Assembly (NCBI GenBank): GCA_964370115.1
Contig: CAYJIA010000026.1
Coordinates: forward strand, 1 to 31,546
From: SIG603 sp964370115
GTDB taxonomy: Bacteria; Bacillota; Clostridia; Oscillospirales; Acutalibacteraceae
Length of the DNA: 31,546 nucleotides
Reading direction: 5' to 3'
Positions 8,152 through 16,707 of the stretch are shown piece by piece (the stretch's first letter is position 1; each line of letters opens with the position of its first letter). The translations under genes and the position numbers were made by a program. The notes under the pieces were generated by a model. The model had not been told where the DNA came from. It made no database searches and saw only the letters and a program-made list of their open reading frames with translations.

Positions 8152-9120
8152 TTATTCATATTTATGACTTTTTATAAAGTCAATTTCCATTTTAAGTGCC
8201 TCTTCAGACAGGTGCAACCCGTCTCCGTTATGAAATCTTTGATCCATATTGCCTTTTTCATCCATAAAAATGGGTGCGGTGTTCAAAAATTTAATTTCAA
8301 GAGTTTCACACATTTGAGCAAACAAGTAATTTGCCTTGTTTATCCTCTCGTTTGATATTGATTTTATATATTCGTAGTTGCTAGCGACAGGAAAAAGTGA
8401 TTGAACCATGATTTTTGTATCGGGTGAAACTTCCTTTATTGAGCTTATAAGGTTTACATATTCTCCGATATAATAATCAGTATCCTCATCGATATAAAAA
8501 CTTAATCCATTAAGACCTAAGGTGATAATCATGTATTTCGGTTTGTAAAGCTCTGCTGCATCTTTAATTAGCAAATCTTCTCTTTCACCCGAATTTGGGT
8601 TTACCACATTAACCTTTCCCATGTCCGAATTTGCGTTTGTCAACATTAGAGTTCCGCTAGTAGGTGTCCAAACCTGTCTGCTTTCATGTCCTTTTGGCAG
8701 AATTTCATAGTGATAAAGTCCGTAGGTTGTCGATTCTCCGACAAAAACTATATCGTTAATATAATCATCATCAGCTATATCACTTTGATTTAACACCGTG
8801 CTTTCAAACAAGCCTTCAAGCGAAAAAACGCCCGGTGTAAAGTCGATTTCCTGTACAGATAAATCCGACGATTCATACTGCGCATTAACAAGACTGTCGT
8901 CTATCTCCTCTGCTTGATTTTCATTTTGACTAGCTACATTTTGTTGTAAGTCACTGCCCCTGCCATCTTGGGTTAATAATCCACCAATAAAACCTGGCAG
9001 AAAAAACACCGCTGAAAACACAGTAAGTAAAATCAGACAAAAACCTGTTAAAAACACAATGGGATTAGGCGCTTTTTTCCTTTTCCGTTTCACATTTGCA
9101 TTTTTACCTTCACCGCTCAT
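8152..9120 (-). CDS. Membrane-anchored SGNH/GDSL hydrolase-like protein
   Basis: A 322-residue protein with a basic cytoplasmic N terminus (KRKRKK), one membrane segment (about residues 20-47), an acidic and Gln/Asn-rich linker (about 50-95) and an extracellular SGNH domain (about 120-320). Block I is FVGESTTYG with Ser130 as nucleophile, block III is LGLNG with Asn204 (GxND is usual), and block V is DGLHL with Asp300 and His303. The family includes esterases and acyltransferases acting on carbohydrate. First gene of the acylation cassette, it lies directly after a strong promoter and has GGAGGGGG four bases before the ATG. In this context it may be the final acyltransferase or a deacylating esterase. 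Confidence 0.87.
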   Translation of the reverse strand: MSGEGKNANVKRKRKKAPNPIVFLTGFCLILLTVFSAVFFLPGFIGGLLTQDGRGSDLQQNVASQNENQAEEIDDSLVNAQYESSDLSVQEIDFTPGVFSLEGLFESTVLNQSDIADDDYINDIVFVGESTTYGLYHYEILPKGHESRQVWTPTSGTLMLTNANSDMGKVNVVNPNSGEREDLLIKDAAELYKPKYMIITLGLNGLSFYIDEDTDYYIGEYVNLISSIKEVSPDTKIMVQSLFPVASNYEYIKSISNERINKANYLFAQMCETLEIKFLNTAPIFMDEKGNMDQRFHNGDGLHLSEEALKMEIDFIKSHKYE

Positions 9121-9160
9121 TTATCCCCCTCCAAAATCTAAGCTTAATTTACATAATATT

Positions 9161-9189
9161 ATTTTATATGTAATACACCACGCTGTCAA
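9161..9189 (-). promoter_or_regulatory. Promoter of the acylation / D-amino-acid operon
   Basis: On the minus strand a perfect -35 TTGACA (9189-9184), a 17-base spacer and -10 TAAAAT (9166-9161) place transcription start near 9154, about 34 bases before the SGNH start. No other convincing promoter or terminator was seen between here and 1899. Confidence 0.85.
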
Positions 9190-9218
9190 TATTATATAAA
9201 AATAAATTTTGATTTATT

Positions 9219-10259
9219 TTAACTTAATTTCTCTATCGCTTCCCATAAGCCGTTTAGATAGGTCGCACCGAGTGCCCTGTCGTACAGTCCATAGCCCGCT
9301 CGCCCTGTCTCTCCCCATATCATTCTGCCGTGGTCTGGCCTTATATATCCCCTAAAACCGCCGTCGTATAGAGCTTTCATAACTGCAAACATGTCTACAC
9401 TTCCACAGCTTGACGCGTGTGCTCTTTCTTCAAAGCCGTTTTCATTTACTTCCACATTTCTCATGTGCACAAAATGTATTCTGCCCATTTTTGCGTATTT
9501 TAATGCCATTTTGGGTAAATCATTTTTTCCACTACATCCTAAAGAACCTACACAAAACGTAAGCCCATTGTATTTACTGTCTACAAGTTTTAAAAATCTA
9601 TCGAGATTTTCCTCATTTGTAATAATTCTTGGCAAACCAAATATCGACCAGCACGGATCGTCTTGATGAATTGCCATATGGATATCATTTTCCTGTGCAA
9701 CGGGAATTACTTTTTCTAAGAAATATTTCAAATTTGCCCACAAATCTTCCTCAGTCATTTTCCTATATGTTGTGACAAGCTCTTTTAATTCTTCTCTTGT
9801 GTAACTTGCATCCCAGCCTGGAAGCGATAAATCGCTTTCCACGGGGTCTACATTTTCAACTTGAGAATGATAATAGACAAGCGAGGTCGAGCCGTCCTCT
9901 AAAACATGCTCTAAATCTGTCCTTGTCCAGTCGAACACAGGCATAAAGTTATAGCAGATTACCTTTACACCCGCTTTTTTAAGCCTCCTTATGTTCTCGC
10001 AGTAGTTTTCAATAAGCTCATCTTTGTTGTTTCTTCCAAGTTTTATGTCCTCGTGAACGGGAACAGACTCAACCACATCAAAATTCATTCCATTGTCTTC
10101 TACTTGTTTTTTTATTTTATGTATACTCTCCTCGCTCCACACTTTTCCAGGTGCAACATCGTATACCGCCGTGACTATTGTGTCCATTTTTGGAATTTGC
10201 CTAATGTGTGAAAGTGTTACCTTGTCGTCTTCTCCGTACCAACGAAATGAAAGTTTCAT
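9219..10259 (-). CDS. uxuA: Mannonate dehydratase
   Basis: A 346-residue protein of the UxuA family, which dehydrates D-mannonate to 2-keto-3-deoxygluconate in hexuronate (glucuronate) breakdown. Recognisable family sequence includes MKLSFRWYGEDDKVTL at the start, CYNFMPVFDWTRTDL, IHQDDPCWSIFGLPRI, FVHMRNVE and RPDHGRMIWGE, together holding the His/Asp/Cys metal-site residues. Length is normal for the family's shorter members. Start ATG 10259 has GGAGG eight bases upstream. The gene is 19 bases after a ComEC-like gene and probably shares its transcript. No other uronate genes are in the window, so the rest of the pathway must be elsewhere. Confidence 0.95.
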   Translation of the reverse strand: MKLSFRWYGEDDKVTLSHIRQIPKMDTIVTAVYDVAPGKVWSEESIHKIKKQVEDNGMNFDVVESVPVHEDIKLGRNNKDELIENYCENIRRLKKAGVKVICYNFMPVFDWTRTDLEHVLEDGSTSLVYYHSQVENVDPVESDLSLPGWDASYTREELKELVTTYRKMTEEDLWANLKYFLEKVIPVAQENDIHMAIHQDDPCWSIFGLPRIITNEENLDRFLKLVDSKYNGLTFCVGSLGCSGKNDLPKMALKYAKMGRIHFVHMRNVEVNENGFEERAHASSCGSVDMFAVMKALYDGGFRGYIRPDHGRMIWGETGRAGYGLYDRALGATYLNGLWEAIEKLS

Positions 10260-10278
10260 AATTTTTTCCTCCGATTAA

Positions 10279-11178
10279 TTAATTTATTATAATATTTCCC
10301 TCTTTTGCAGTTTCTCTAATTTCACAGCCAAAAGCTGTTAGATAGTCCATTACCTCGTCGTGCGGATGCCCGTAGGAATTGTCTTCCCCATACGAAATCA
10401 CAGCCACTTTTGGATTTATTTCTTCCAGCATTTTTTCATAAGTGCTTGTAACCGAGCCGTGATGTGGAACTTTCAGCACATCTGCACTTAGGTTCATTCC
10501 GCTTTCTATCATGAGGTCTATCGCCTCTTTTTCGGCATCTCCCGTAAAGAGAAAACTTTGCTCTCCTAGGCTAATCTTCATGACTATCGATAAATTGTTC
10601 AAATCGTCATAGTCCATGTCTAAATTCGGTGATAAAACCTCTACCTTTGCATCGGTCTGTGTTTCAATCGTGTCGCCTGCCTCAACATAAGTTACGGGCA
10701 CTTGTTTTTCTATAATTGCATCAAGCATTGACTCGTAACTTTTCGTCGTCGGTGTCAACTCGTCTGGAACATCGGGCATATAAATATCTTCTACCTCATA
10801 TTTTTCAATAACTTCTGACATTGCACCTATGTGATCGGCATGTGGGTGACTTGCAACTATAGCGTCAAGCTTTTCTACTTCACTGCTTTCAAGGTAGTCT
10901 ATCAGGCTGTCTGCCTCGCTATATTCACCGCTGTCTATTAGCATATTAAAATATGTGCCATCTTCCTTCGGAATTTGCACTAATGAGGCATCACCCTGCC
11001 CTACGTCAATAAAATGTGCGTTTATCACACCTTGCACGGTTTCAGTTTTAGGCTCAACAAACTCTTCAACAAGTGGTGTAAATCTGTAAATACCGACTAT
11101 GAGTACTGTGGCAATGAACAGTATTAATAGACCTGTGCCAAAACGCTGTTGAGGCGTTTTATTTTTATTTTTCGACAT
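10279..11178 (-). CDS. ComEC/Rec2-like MBL-fold hydrolase, membrane anchored
   Basis: A 299-residue protein with one N-terminal membrane segment (about residues 14-32) and a metallo-beta-lactamase domain of the ComEC C-terminal type. HFIDVGQGDASLV (about 55-67), HPHADH at 111-116 (metal ligands), FTGDAEKEA, KVPHHGS and YGHPHDEV give the full set of MBL motifs. Related stand-alone proteins in Firmicutes are predicted extracellular nucleases or phosphodiesterases; the ComEC channel domain is absent, so this is not a full DNA uptake protein. The ATG follows AAGAGG. A -10 TAAAAT with extended TG (11223-11218) lies upstream. Confidence 0.88.
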   Translation of the reverse strand: MSKNKNKTPQQRFGTGLLILFIATVLIVGIYRFTPLVEEFVEPKTETVQGVINAHFIDVGQGDASLVQIPKEDGTYFNMLIDSGEYSEADSLIDYLESSEVEKLDAIVASHPHADHIGAMSEVIEKYEVEDIYMPDVPDELTPTTKSYESMLDAIIEKQVPVTYVEAGDTIETQTDAKVEVLSPNLDMDYDDLNNLSIVMKISLGEQSFLFTGDAEKEAIDLMIESGMNLSADVLKVPHHGSVTSTYEKMLEEINPKVAVISYGEDNSYGHPHDEVMDYLTAFGCEIRETAKEGNIIIN

Positions 11179-11217
11179 AATTTTCCTCTTATCAATCTCA
11201 TTTTTCTTAGTTATTTG

Positions 11218-11226
11218 ATTTTAACA
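11218..11226 (-). promoter_or_regulatory. Probable extended -10 promoter of the MBL-fold gene
   Basis: On the minus strand TGT-TAAAAT (11226-11218) forms an extended -10 about 40 bases before the start. No good -35 box is visible at the right distance, so support rests on the extended element alone. Confidence 0.45.
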
Positions 11227-11323
11227 TATAGAAAAGAAAAAATAAAGAGCGATTTAAACTTTTTTCTGCGTTAAAATACAAACTATTTTCCTCTAAACTA
11301 TTTCTTTTTCACCATCTTTCGTT

Positions 11324-11329
11324 TATAAT
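11324..11329 (+). promoter_or_regulatory. Candidate -10 box of the phosphohexomutase operon
   Basis: A perfect TATAAT lies 43 bases before the start of the phosphohexomutase gene. The -35 region (TTTCTT at 11301-11306, 17-base spacer) is a weak match. It is the most likely promoter for the following four-gene run. Confidence 0.5.
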
Positions 11330-11372
11330 AAATTACATATGACTATTTTACTTTCTGAAAGGATTTGACATT

Positions 11373-12896
11373 ATGAATTATAAAGTACTTAAAAGTGGAA
11401 CTGATATAAGAGGTGTTGCAAGCGAGGGTGTAAAGGGACAAGAAATCAATCTTACCGACGAGGTAATCCACGCGATTGCACACGGATTTTTACTTTGGTG
11501 CCAAAAACATGTTGAGGTGCCTACAAATGAGCTAAAACTTGCCCTTGGACACGATTCAAGAATATCGGCAGACAGAATAAGCACTGCCTTAAAATCTGTT
11601 TTCACTGCCTGTGGTGCAAAAGTTTATGACTGCGGACTAGCCTCTACTCCATCTATGTTTATGGCAGTAAAGGAAATCCCTTGTCACGCTTCTGTGCAAA
11701 TCACCGCAAGCCATCACCCATTCAATAGAAATGGGCTTAAATTCTTTACCGAAAACGGCGGACTTGAGAGCCACGACATAGGCGAAATTTTAGACTTTGC
11801 ACAAAACGAGCAAAAAGCTAGCTTTGCAGACGGCGGAGAAGTTATAAAATCAGATTACATGAAAAAATATGCGCAAAATTTGCGCGAAATGATAAAACGC
11901 GACATCAATGCAGACGAGTATGAAATGCCACTTAAAGGTTTTAAAATAGTAGTCGACGCAGGCAATGGTGCAGGTGGATTTTACGCGAGCGACGTTTTGT
12001 CTGCGCTTGGTGCAGATGTTAGCGCTAGCCAGTTTTTAGAGCCCGACGGACTTTTCCCAAACCACGTGCCTAATCCCGAGGATAAAGAAGCCATGCACTC
12101 TGTATCGACTGCGACCGTAAAGGCAAACGCAGACCTAGGTGTAATTTTTGACACCGACGTCGACCGTGGAGCGGCTGTAGACGAAAACGGTGTCGAAATA
12201 AGCCGTAATGCACTTGTGGCAATCGCCTCTGCAATAGCTATGAAAGGCAATGATGGCGCTACTATAGTTACAGATTCCATAACCTCTGACGGTTTAAAAG
12301 AATATATTGAAAAAAATCTAGGCGGTGTGCACCACAGATTTAAACGTGGATATAAAAATGTTATAAACGAGGCAATAAGGCTAAATAAAGAGGGAATAAA
12401 CTGCCCACTTGCAATAGAAACCAGCGGTCATGCCGCAATGCGCGAGAATTATTTCCTAGACGACGGCGCATATCTTGTGACAAAAATCATAATTGAAATG
12501 GCAAGGCTAAAAAAAGAGGGCAAAAAACTTTCTGATCTGATAGAGAATTTAAAAGTAGCTAAAGAGGAAGTCGAGCTGAGATTTCCTATTACCACTGACG
12601 ACTTTAGGCCTGTTGGCGAAAAAATAATTACAGAGCTTGAAGCTTTTGCGGTAAAAAATAATTTTGCCGTTGCACCAGACAATAGAGAAGGCATGAGAAT
12701 TTCTTTTGACAGTGCAAATGGCGACGGCTGGCTACTATTAAGGCTTAGCGTGCACGACCCAATTATGCCACTAAATATTGAGAGCAATAAAGGCGGCGGT
12801 GTGAAAGTTATAGCACAAAACTTGCTTGACTTTTTTAAAACAACCGATACAACAAATGTGGACATAAGCCCACTTGAAAAATTTTTAAATTTTTAG
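11373..12896 (+). CDS. Phosphomannomutase/phosphoglucomutase (alpha-D-phosphohexomutase)
   Basis: A 507-residue alpha-D-phosphohexomutase, which interconverts hexose 6-phosphate and hexose 1-phosphate for glycan precursors. The phosphoserine loop is TASHHPFNRNG (residues 111-121, Ser113). The metal loop is DTDVDRG (260-266), the sugar-binding loop is ETSGHA (349-354), and the phosphate-binding tail is RLSVHDPIMPLNIES. The common loop is TASHNP; His here replaces Asn. AAAGGA lies nine bases before the ATG. It heads a plus-strand run with ygiQ, a thioesterase and a MATE gene, but these do not form an obvious pathway. Preference for mannose or glucose cannot be read from sequence. Confidence 0.92.
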   Translation: MNYKVLKSGTDIRGVASEGVKGQEINLTDEVIHAIAHGFLLWCQKHVEVPTNELKLALGHDSRISADRISTALKSVFTACGAKVYDCGLASTPSMFMAVKEIPCHASVQITASHHPFNRNGLKFFTENGGLESHDIGEILDFAQNEQKASFADGGEVIKSDYMKKYAQNLREMIKRDINADEYEMPLKGFKIVVDAGNGAGGFYASDVLSALGADVSASQFLEPDGLFPNHVPNPEDKEAMHSVSTATVKANADLGVIFDTDVDRGAAVDENGVEISRNALVAIASAIAMKGNDGATIVTDSITSDGLKEYIEKNLGGVHHRFKRGYKNVINEAIRLNKEGINCPLAIETSGHAAMRENYFLDDGAYLVTKIIIEMARLKKEGKKLSDLIENLKVAKEEVELRFPITTDDFRPVGEKIITELEAFAVKNNFAVAPDNREGMRISFDSANGDGWLLLRLSVHDPIMPLNIESNKGGGVKVIAQNLLDFFKTTDTTNVDISPLEKFLNF

Positions 12897-12911
12897 GAGC
12901 AATGATTTAAT

Positions 12912-14837
12912 TTGAAAAATAAATTTTTACCCATAACAAAAGAAGAGATGATACAAAGCGGTGTAAAGCAGTATGACTTTGTTTATGTGAGTGGTGACGC
13001 ATATGTCGACCATCCGTCATTCGGCACGGCTATTATCGGCAGAATACTGGAGGCAAATGGATTTTCTGTTGCAATTATAGCCCAACCCGACTGGAAAAAT
13101 AAGGACAGCATAAATATATTTGGCGAGCCAAAACTTGGATTTTTAGTATCCTCTGGCAACATGGACTCCATGGTAAACCACTACTCTGTCTCAAAAAAGA
13201 GGAGAAAAAAAGATTTTTACTCCCCAGGGGCTGTCATGGGCAAAAGGCCAGACTACGCCACAATAGTATACTCAAATCTTATAAGACAAACATATAAACA
13301 CACTCCAATTATCATAGGCGGAATCGAGGCAAGCCTTAGACGACTTGCCCATTACGATTACTGGTCGGACAAGGTAAAACGCTCTGCTCTTATAGACGCC
13401 GGTGCGGATATTATCTCATACGGCATGGGCGAGCGCAGTATAGTCGAGATTGCAAACGCACTAAAAAGCGGAATTGCTGTAAAGGATATCACCTTTATCA
13501 AAGGCACTGTCTACAAGAGTGATAATATTGAAGATGTGATGGATTATATAAAACTTCCAGCCTTTGACAAAGTGGTTTCTAGCAAAGAACTTTATGCGAA
13601 GAGTTTTTATAAACAATATCTAAACACCGACCCATTCACTGCTAAAACATTAATAGAGCCTTATGGTGAAAATTTATTTGTTGTCCAAAACCCACCTCAA
13701 CCCCCTTTGACGCAGGACGAAATGGACTTCACCTACTCCTTGCCATACGCAAGGGATTATCACCCATATTATAAAAAACTTGGCGGTATTCCGGCAGTTG
13801 AAGAAATTAAGTTTAGCCTTATAAGCAATCGAGGTTGTTTTGGCGCCTGCAATTTCTGCGCCCTAACTTTTCATCAGGGCAGAATTATACAGACGAGAAG
13901 CCACGAGTCTTTGGTAGACGAGGCTAAAAAAATCATAGCCGACCCTGATTTTAAAGGTTATATCCACGATGTCGGCGGCCCTACCGCAAACTTTAGGAAA
14001 CCTTCTTGTAAAAAGCAACTCAAAGTCGGAACTTGCAAGGACAGACAATGTCTTTTCCCTACACCTTGTAAGAACTTAGATGTCGACCACTCTGACTATT
14101 TAGAACTTTTAAGAAAGCTTAGAAGTCTAGACGGCGTTAAAAAAGTTTTTATTCGCTCGGGGATACGCTTTGACTATCTTCTTTACGATAAAGATGAAAG
14201 CTTTTTTGAAGAACTAATAAAACACCATGTAAGTGGTCAGCTAAAAGTTGCACCAGAGCATATTTCAAATCCCGTGCTCGAAAAACTTGGAAAACCGCAA
14301 AACAATATATATAAAAGCTTCTTAAAAAAATATAAAGAACTCAACAAAAAATTCTCCAAAGACCAATACGTCGTGCCATACCTCATGTCCTCTCACCCAG
14401 GCTCAAACCTGACAGATGCAATAAGGCTCGCCGAGTATTTGAGAGATTTAGGCTATATGCCAGAGCAGGTGCAAGACTTCTACCCCACACCTTCTACAAT
14501 TTCGACTTGCATGTACTACACAGGCCTTGACCCAAGAACCATGCAAGAGGTGTATATACCAAATTCCCCAAAAGAAAAAGCTATGCAAAGGGCGCTTATT
14601 CAGTACCGCGACCCCAAAAACTACGACACGGTAATCAGTGCGCTTATGAATGCCAAAAGGCACGACCTTATAGGAAACGGACCTACTTGTCTTGTAAAGG
14701 TTCGACACAGCGACAAAAGGCTCGGTGCGATTTTATCTGCGCAAAACACAACTAAAAACGTCAAAAAACCTAAAAAAATGTCAAAGCTTAGCAGGCAAAA
14801 GAAAATGTCAAACGCCAAAAAACTTGGCAAAAAATAA
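12912..14837 (+). CDS. YgiQ family radical SAM protein
   Basis: A 641-residue radical SAM protein of the YgiQ family (UPF0313), whose reaction is not known. The 4Fe-4S site is NRGCFGACNFC, with Cys309, Cys313 and Cys316 in CX3CX2C spacing. Typical family blocks are YVSGDAYVDHPSFG at the start, GGIEASLRRLAHYDYWSDKV, and YLMSSHPGS...VQDFYPTPSTISTCMYYTG. The tail is very basic (KKPKKMSKLSRQKK). The start is TTG at 12912: homologues begin at this point with FLPI-type sequence, and the GGAG at 12896-12899 is 12 bases away. A nearby ATG (12902) is followed at once by a stop. The gene starts 15 bases after the mutase. Confidence 0.93.
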   Translation: MKNKFLPITKEEMIQSGVKQYDFVYVSGDAYVDHPSFGTAIIGRILEANGFSVAIIAQPDWKNKDSINIFGEPKLGFLVSSGNMDSMVNHYSVSKKRRKKDFYSPGAVMGKRPDYATIVYSNLIRQTYKHTPIIIGGIEASLRRLAHYDYWSDKVKRSALIDAGADIISYGMGERSIVEIANALKSGIAVKDITFIKGTVYKSDNIEDVMDYIKLPAFDKVVSSKELYAKSFYKQYLNTDPFTAKTLIEPYGENLFVVQNPPQPPLTQDEMDFTYSLPYARDYHPYYKKLGGIPAVEEIKFSLISNRGCFGACNFCALTFHQGRIIQTRSHESLVDEAKKIIADPDFKGYIHDVGGPTANFRKPSCKKQLKVGTCKDRQCLFPTPCKNLDVDHSDYLELLRKLRSLDGVKKVFIRSGIRFDYLLYDKDESFFEELIKHHVSGQLKVAPEHISNPVLEKLGKPQNNIYKSFLKKYKELNKKFSKDQYVVPYLMSSHPGSNLTDAIRLAEYLRDLGYMPEQVQDFYPTPSTISTCMYYTGLDPRTMQEVYIPNSPKEKAMQRALIQYRDPKNYDTVISALMNAKRHDLIGNGPTCLVKVRHSDKRLGAILSAQNTTKNVKKPKKMSKLSRQKKMSNAKKLGKK

Positions 14838-14853
14838 ATTTATCGAGGTTAAT

Positions 14854-15273
14854 ATGGAAAGAAAAACTAGAGAGCAATCATTTACTACTATGACCCAATT
14901 GGTCTTACAATCAGATATAAACGGTGTCGGCAGACTTTTCGGTGGACAGCTTATGTCTTGGATGGATATAATCGGGGCAATTTGCGCCAAAAGACACGCA
15001 GAATACGACGTTGTCACGGCAAGTGCTAAAAACCTTGAGTTTTTCGAGCCTGCAATGCCTAACGACATTGTAAATTTAACCGCAATCTTAATTTCTGTCG
15101 GTAAAACATCTATGAAAGTAAAAGTAATGGCAAGTGTTGAACCATACGGCAGTGACGGAAGACACCCAAACAAAAGAATTTGCGAGGCAGAATTTACTTA
15201 TGTCGCAATGGACAAAAATGGAGTAAAGCGCCAAGTGCCTAAAATTTTTGGAGAAGACGAGGGGCATAGTTGA
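14854..15273 (+). CDS. Acyl-CoA thioesterase, hotdog fold (YciA/BACH type)
   Basis: A 139-residue hotdog-fold acyl-CoA hydrolase. LFGGQLMSWMDIIGAICAKR carries the family's GG-LM-W-D core, and VTASAKNLEFFEPAMPND is the second conserved block. Family enzymes hydrolyse short- to long-chain acyl-CoA to free acid and CoA, usually as hexamers in the cytoplasm. The ATG at 14854 has GAGG five bases upstream. Upstream in-frame starts lie inside ygiQ and would add a lysine-rich segment foreign to the family, so they were not used. The stop overlaps the MATE start by one base (TGATG), indicating translational coupling. Confidence 0.9.
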   Translation: MERKTREQSFTTMTQLVLQSDINGVGRLFGGQLMSWMDIIGAICAKRHAEYDVVTASAKNLEFFEPAMPNDIVNLTAILISVGKTSMKVKVMASVEPYGSDGRHPNKRICEAEFTYVAMDKNGVKRQVPKIFGEDEGHS

Positions 15274-16679
15274 TGAAACAAAATCCTATGACTACTATTT
15301 TAGAGAGTGACAACCCTAAGATTAAAAACATTTTTTGGGTAATCACCGTGCTTGCTGTGCCGTCTATAATCGAGCAAATCATGGTCACCATGGTTCAATA
15401 TATCGACACCGCAATGGTAGGCTCGCTTGGCCCCTCTGCCACTGCGGCCGTCGGAATTACCGCAAGTACTACTTGGCTTTTAAACGGTATTTTAAATGCT
15501 GTTTCCATCGGTTTTTCGGTACAAGTGGCACAAAGCATAGGCGCAAAAAGATTTGACGAAGCAAAAAGCATTATAGCCCAAAGCCTTAAATCTATCCTTA
15601 TTTTCGGTTCATTTATGGCAGGTATAGGACTTTCCATTTCAAATTTCTTACCCTCATGGCTAGGTGCCACACAGGAAATAAACACTCAGGCAGTGCAGTA
15701 TTTTGCAATCATCTGTTGTGCAATGCCTTTTAATATGTGTGTCATGCTCATAGGCTCTATTATACGCTGTTCCGGCGACACAAAAACCCCGATGATTTTA
15801 AATATTTTTATCAATATAATAAATGTCACACTAAACTTTTTATTCATCTATCCTACAAGAGAACTTGAGGTTTTCGGACTAAAGTTTACAATGTGGGGAG
15901 CGGATTTAGGTGTAGTAGGCGCTGCACTCGGCTCGGCAATAGCACTGTTTGTAATAAGCTTTTTATTTGTAGTCGTACTATTTAAAAAGAAAAGTGACAT
16001 TAAAATTTCAAGAAAAGTAAGTTTTAAATTTAAAAAACAAACCCTTTTAAATGTTGTAAAACTCGGCACTCCCGTAGCACTTGAGCGTGTGACAATTTCT
16101 TCGGCACAAATAATAATCACCGCTCTTATAAGCTCCATTGGCACCGTGGCGATAGCTGCAAATCACCTTGCAGTAACTGCCGAAGCTGTAAGCTATCTGC
16201 CCGCATTTGGAATAGCGACAGCAGGAACCACCATGGTAGGACAAGCAATAGGAGCAAAACGCTACGACTTGGCATTAAAACTTGCAAAGTACATAAACTA
16301 CATCGGCATACTCATCATGACTTTTGCAGGCGTGCTATTGTACCTTTTCTCGGTGAATTTAATGAGCCTCTTCACATCCGATCCTGAAGTTATAGCTCTT
16401 GGGGCAGATGTATTAAAGATAGTCGCATTTGCACAACCGTTTTTTGCTATGTCAATAGCAATTTCTGGTTCGTTAAGAGGTGCTGGAGACACAAAAGCAC
16501 CATTTATTATAACCCTAATAACCATGTGGGGTGTGAGAATTGTTTTCTCATTCATCTTGGTATCAAGCCTTGGATTAATTGGCGTATGGCTTGCTATGGC
16601 CTTAGAACTTGGCGTGCGAGGATTGTTTTTCCTATATAGATTGTACTCCAATAAATGGATTAAGAGTTTTTCTATGTGA
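15273..16679 (+). CDS. MATE family efflux transporter
   Basis: A 468-residue, roughly 12-helix transporter of the MATE/MOP family, which exports cationic drugs or metabolites in exchange for Na+ or H+. The two homologous halves are visible: MVQYIDTAMVGSLGPSATAA in the first, and AANHLAVTAEAVSYLPAFG with GTTMVGQAIGAKR in the second; GSLRGAGDTKAPF is the late family motif. The ATG at 15273 overlaps the thioesterase stop, with GAGGGG as the binding site. A TTG three bases earlier is less likely. The substrate is unknown. A second MATE gene lies at 29379-30776 and is only distantly similar. Confidence 0.93.
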   Translation: MKQNPMTTILESDNPKIKNIFWVITVLAVPSIIEQIMVTMVQYIDTAMVGSLGPSATAAVGITASTTWLLNGILNAVSIGFSVQVAQSIGAKRFDEAKSIIAQSLKSILIFGSFMAGIGLSISNFLPSWLGATQEINTQAVQYFAIICCAMPFNMCVMLIGSIIRCSGDTKTPMILNIFINIINVTLNFLFIYPTRELEVFGLKFTMWGADLGVVGAALGSAIALFVISFLFVVVLFKKKSDIKISRKVSFKFKKQTLLNVVKLGTPVALERVTISSAQIIITALISSIGTVAIAANHLAVTAEAVSYLPAFGIATAGTTMVGQAIGAKRYDLALKLAKYINYIGILIMTFAGVLLYLFSVNLMSLFTSDPEVIALGADVLKIVAFAQPFFAMSIAISGSLRGAGDTKAPFIITLITMWGVRIVFSFILVSSLGLIGVWLAMALELGVRGLFFLYRLYSNKWIKSFSM

Positions 16680-16707
16680 AATCACTCACTTTCACTATAA
16701 AAACCTG

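Noticed and set aside
9199..9220. AAAATAAA/TTTATTTT inverted repeat as terminator of the mannonate dehydratase gene
   Set aside because: The stem is purely A/T and overlaps the stop codon, so it is unlikely to be stable.
10279..11178. Full DNA-uptake protein ComEC
   Set aside because: Only the metallo-beta-lactamase domain with one membrane anchor is present; the multi-helix competence channel is missing.
12449..12865. 138-codon minus-strand frame opposite the phosphohexomutase
   Set aside because: Shadow of a strongly conserved gene; no ribosome binding site or domain seen.
14725..14853. N-terminal extension of the thioesterase
   Set aside because: The extra 43 codons lie in the end of ygiQ, are lysine-rich and unlike the family; GAGG sits just before the ATG at 14854.
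16676..16695. GTGAAA/TTTCAC hairpin after the first MATE gene as a terminator
   Set aside because: Only a 6-bp stem and no T-run follows.
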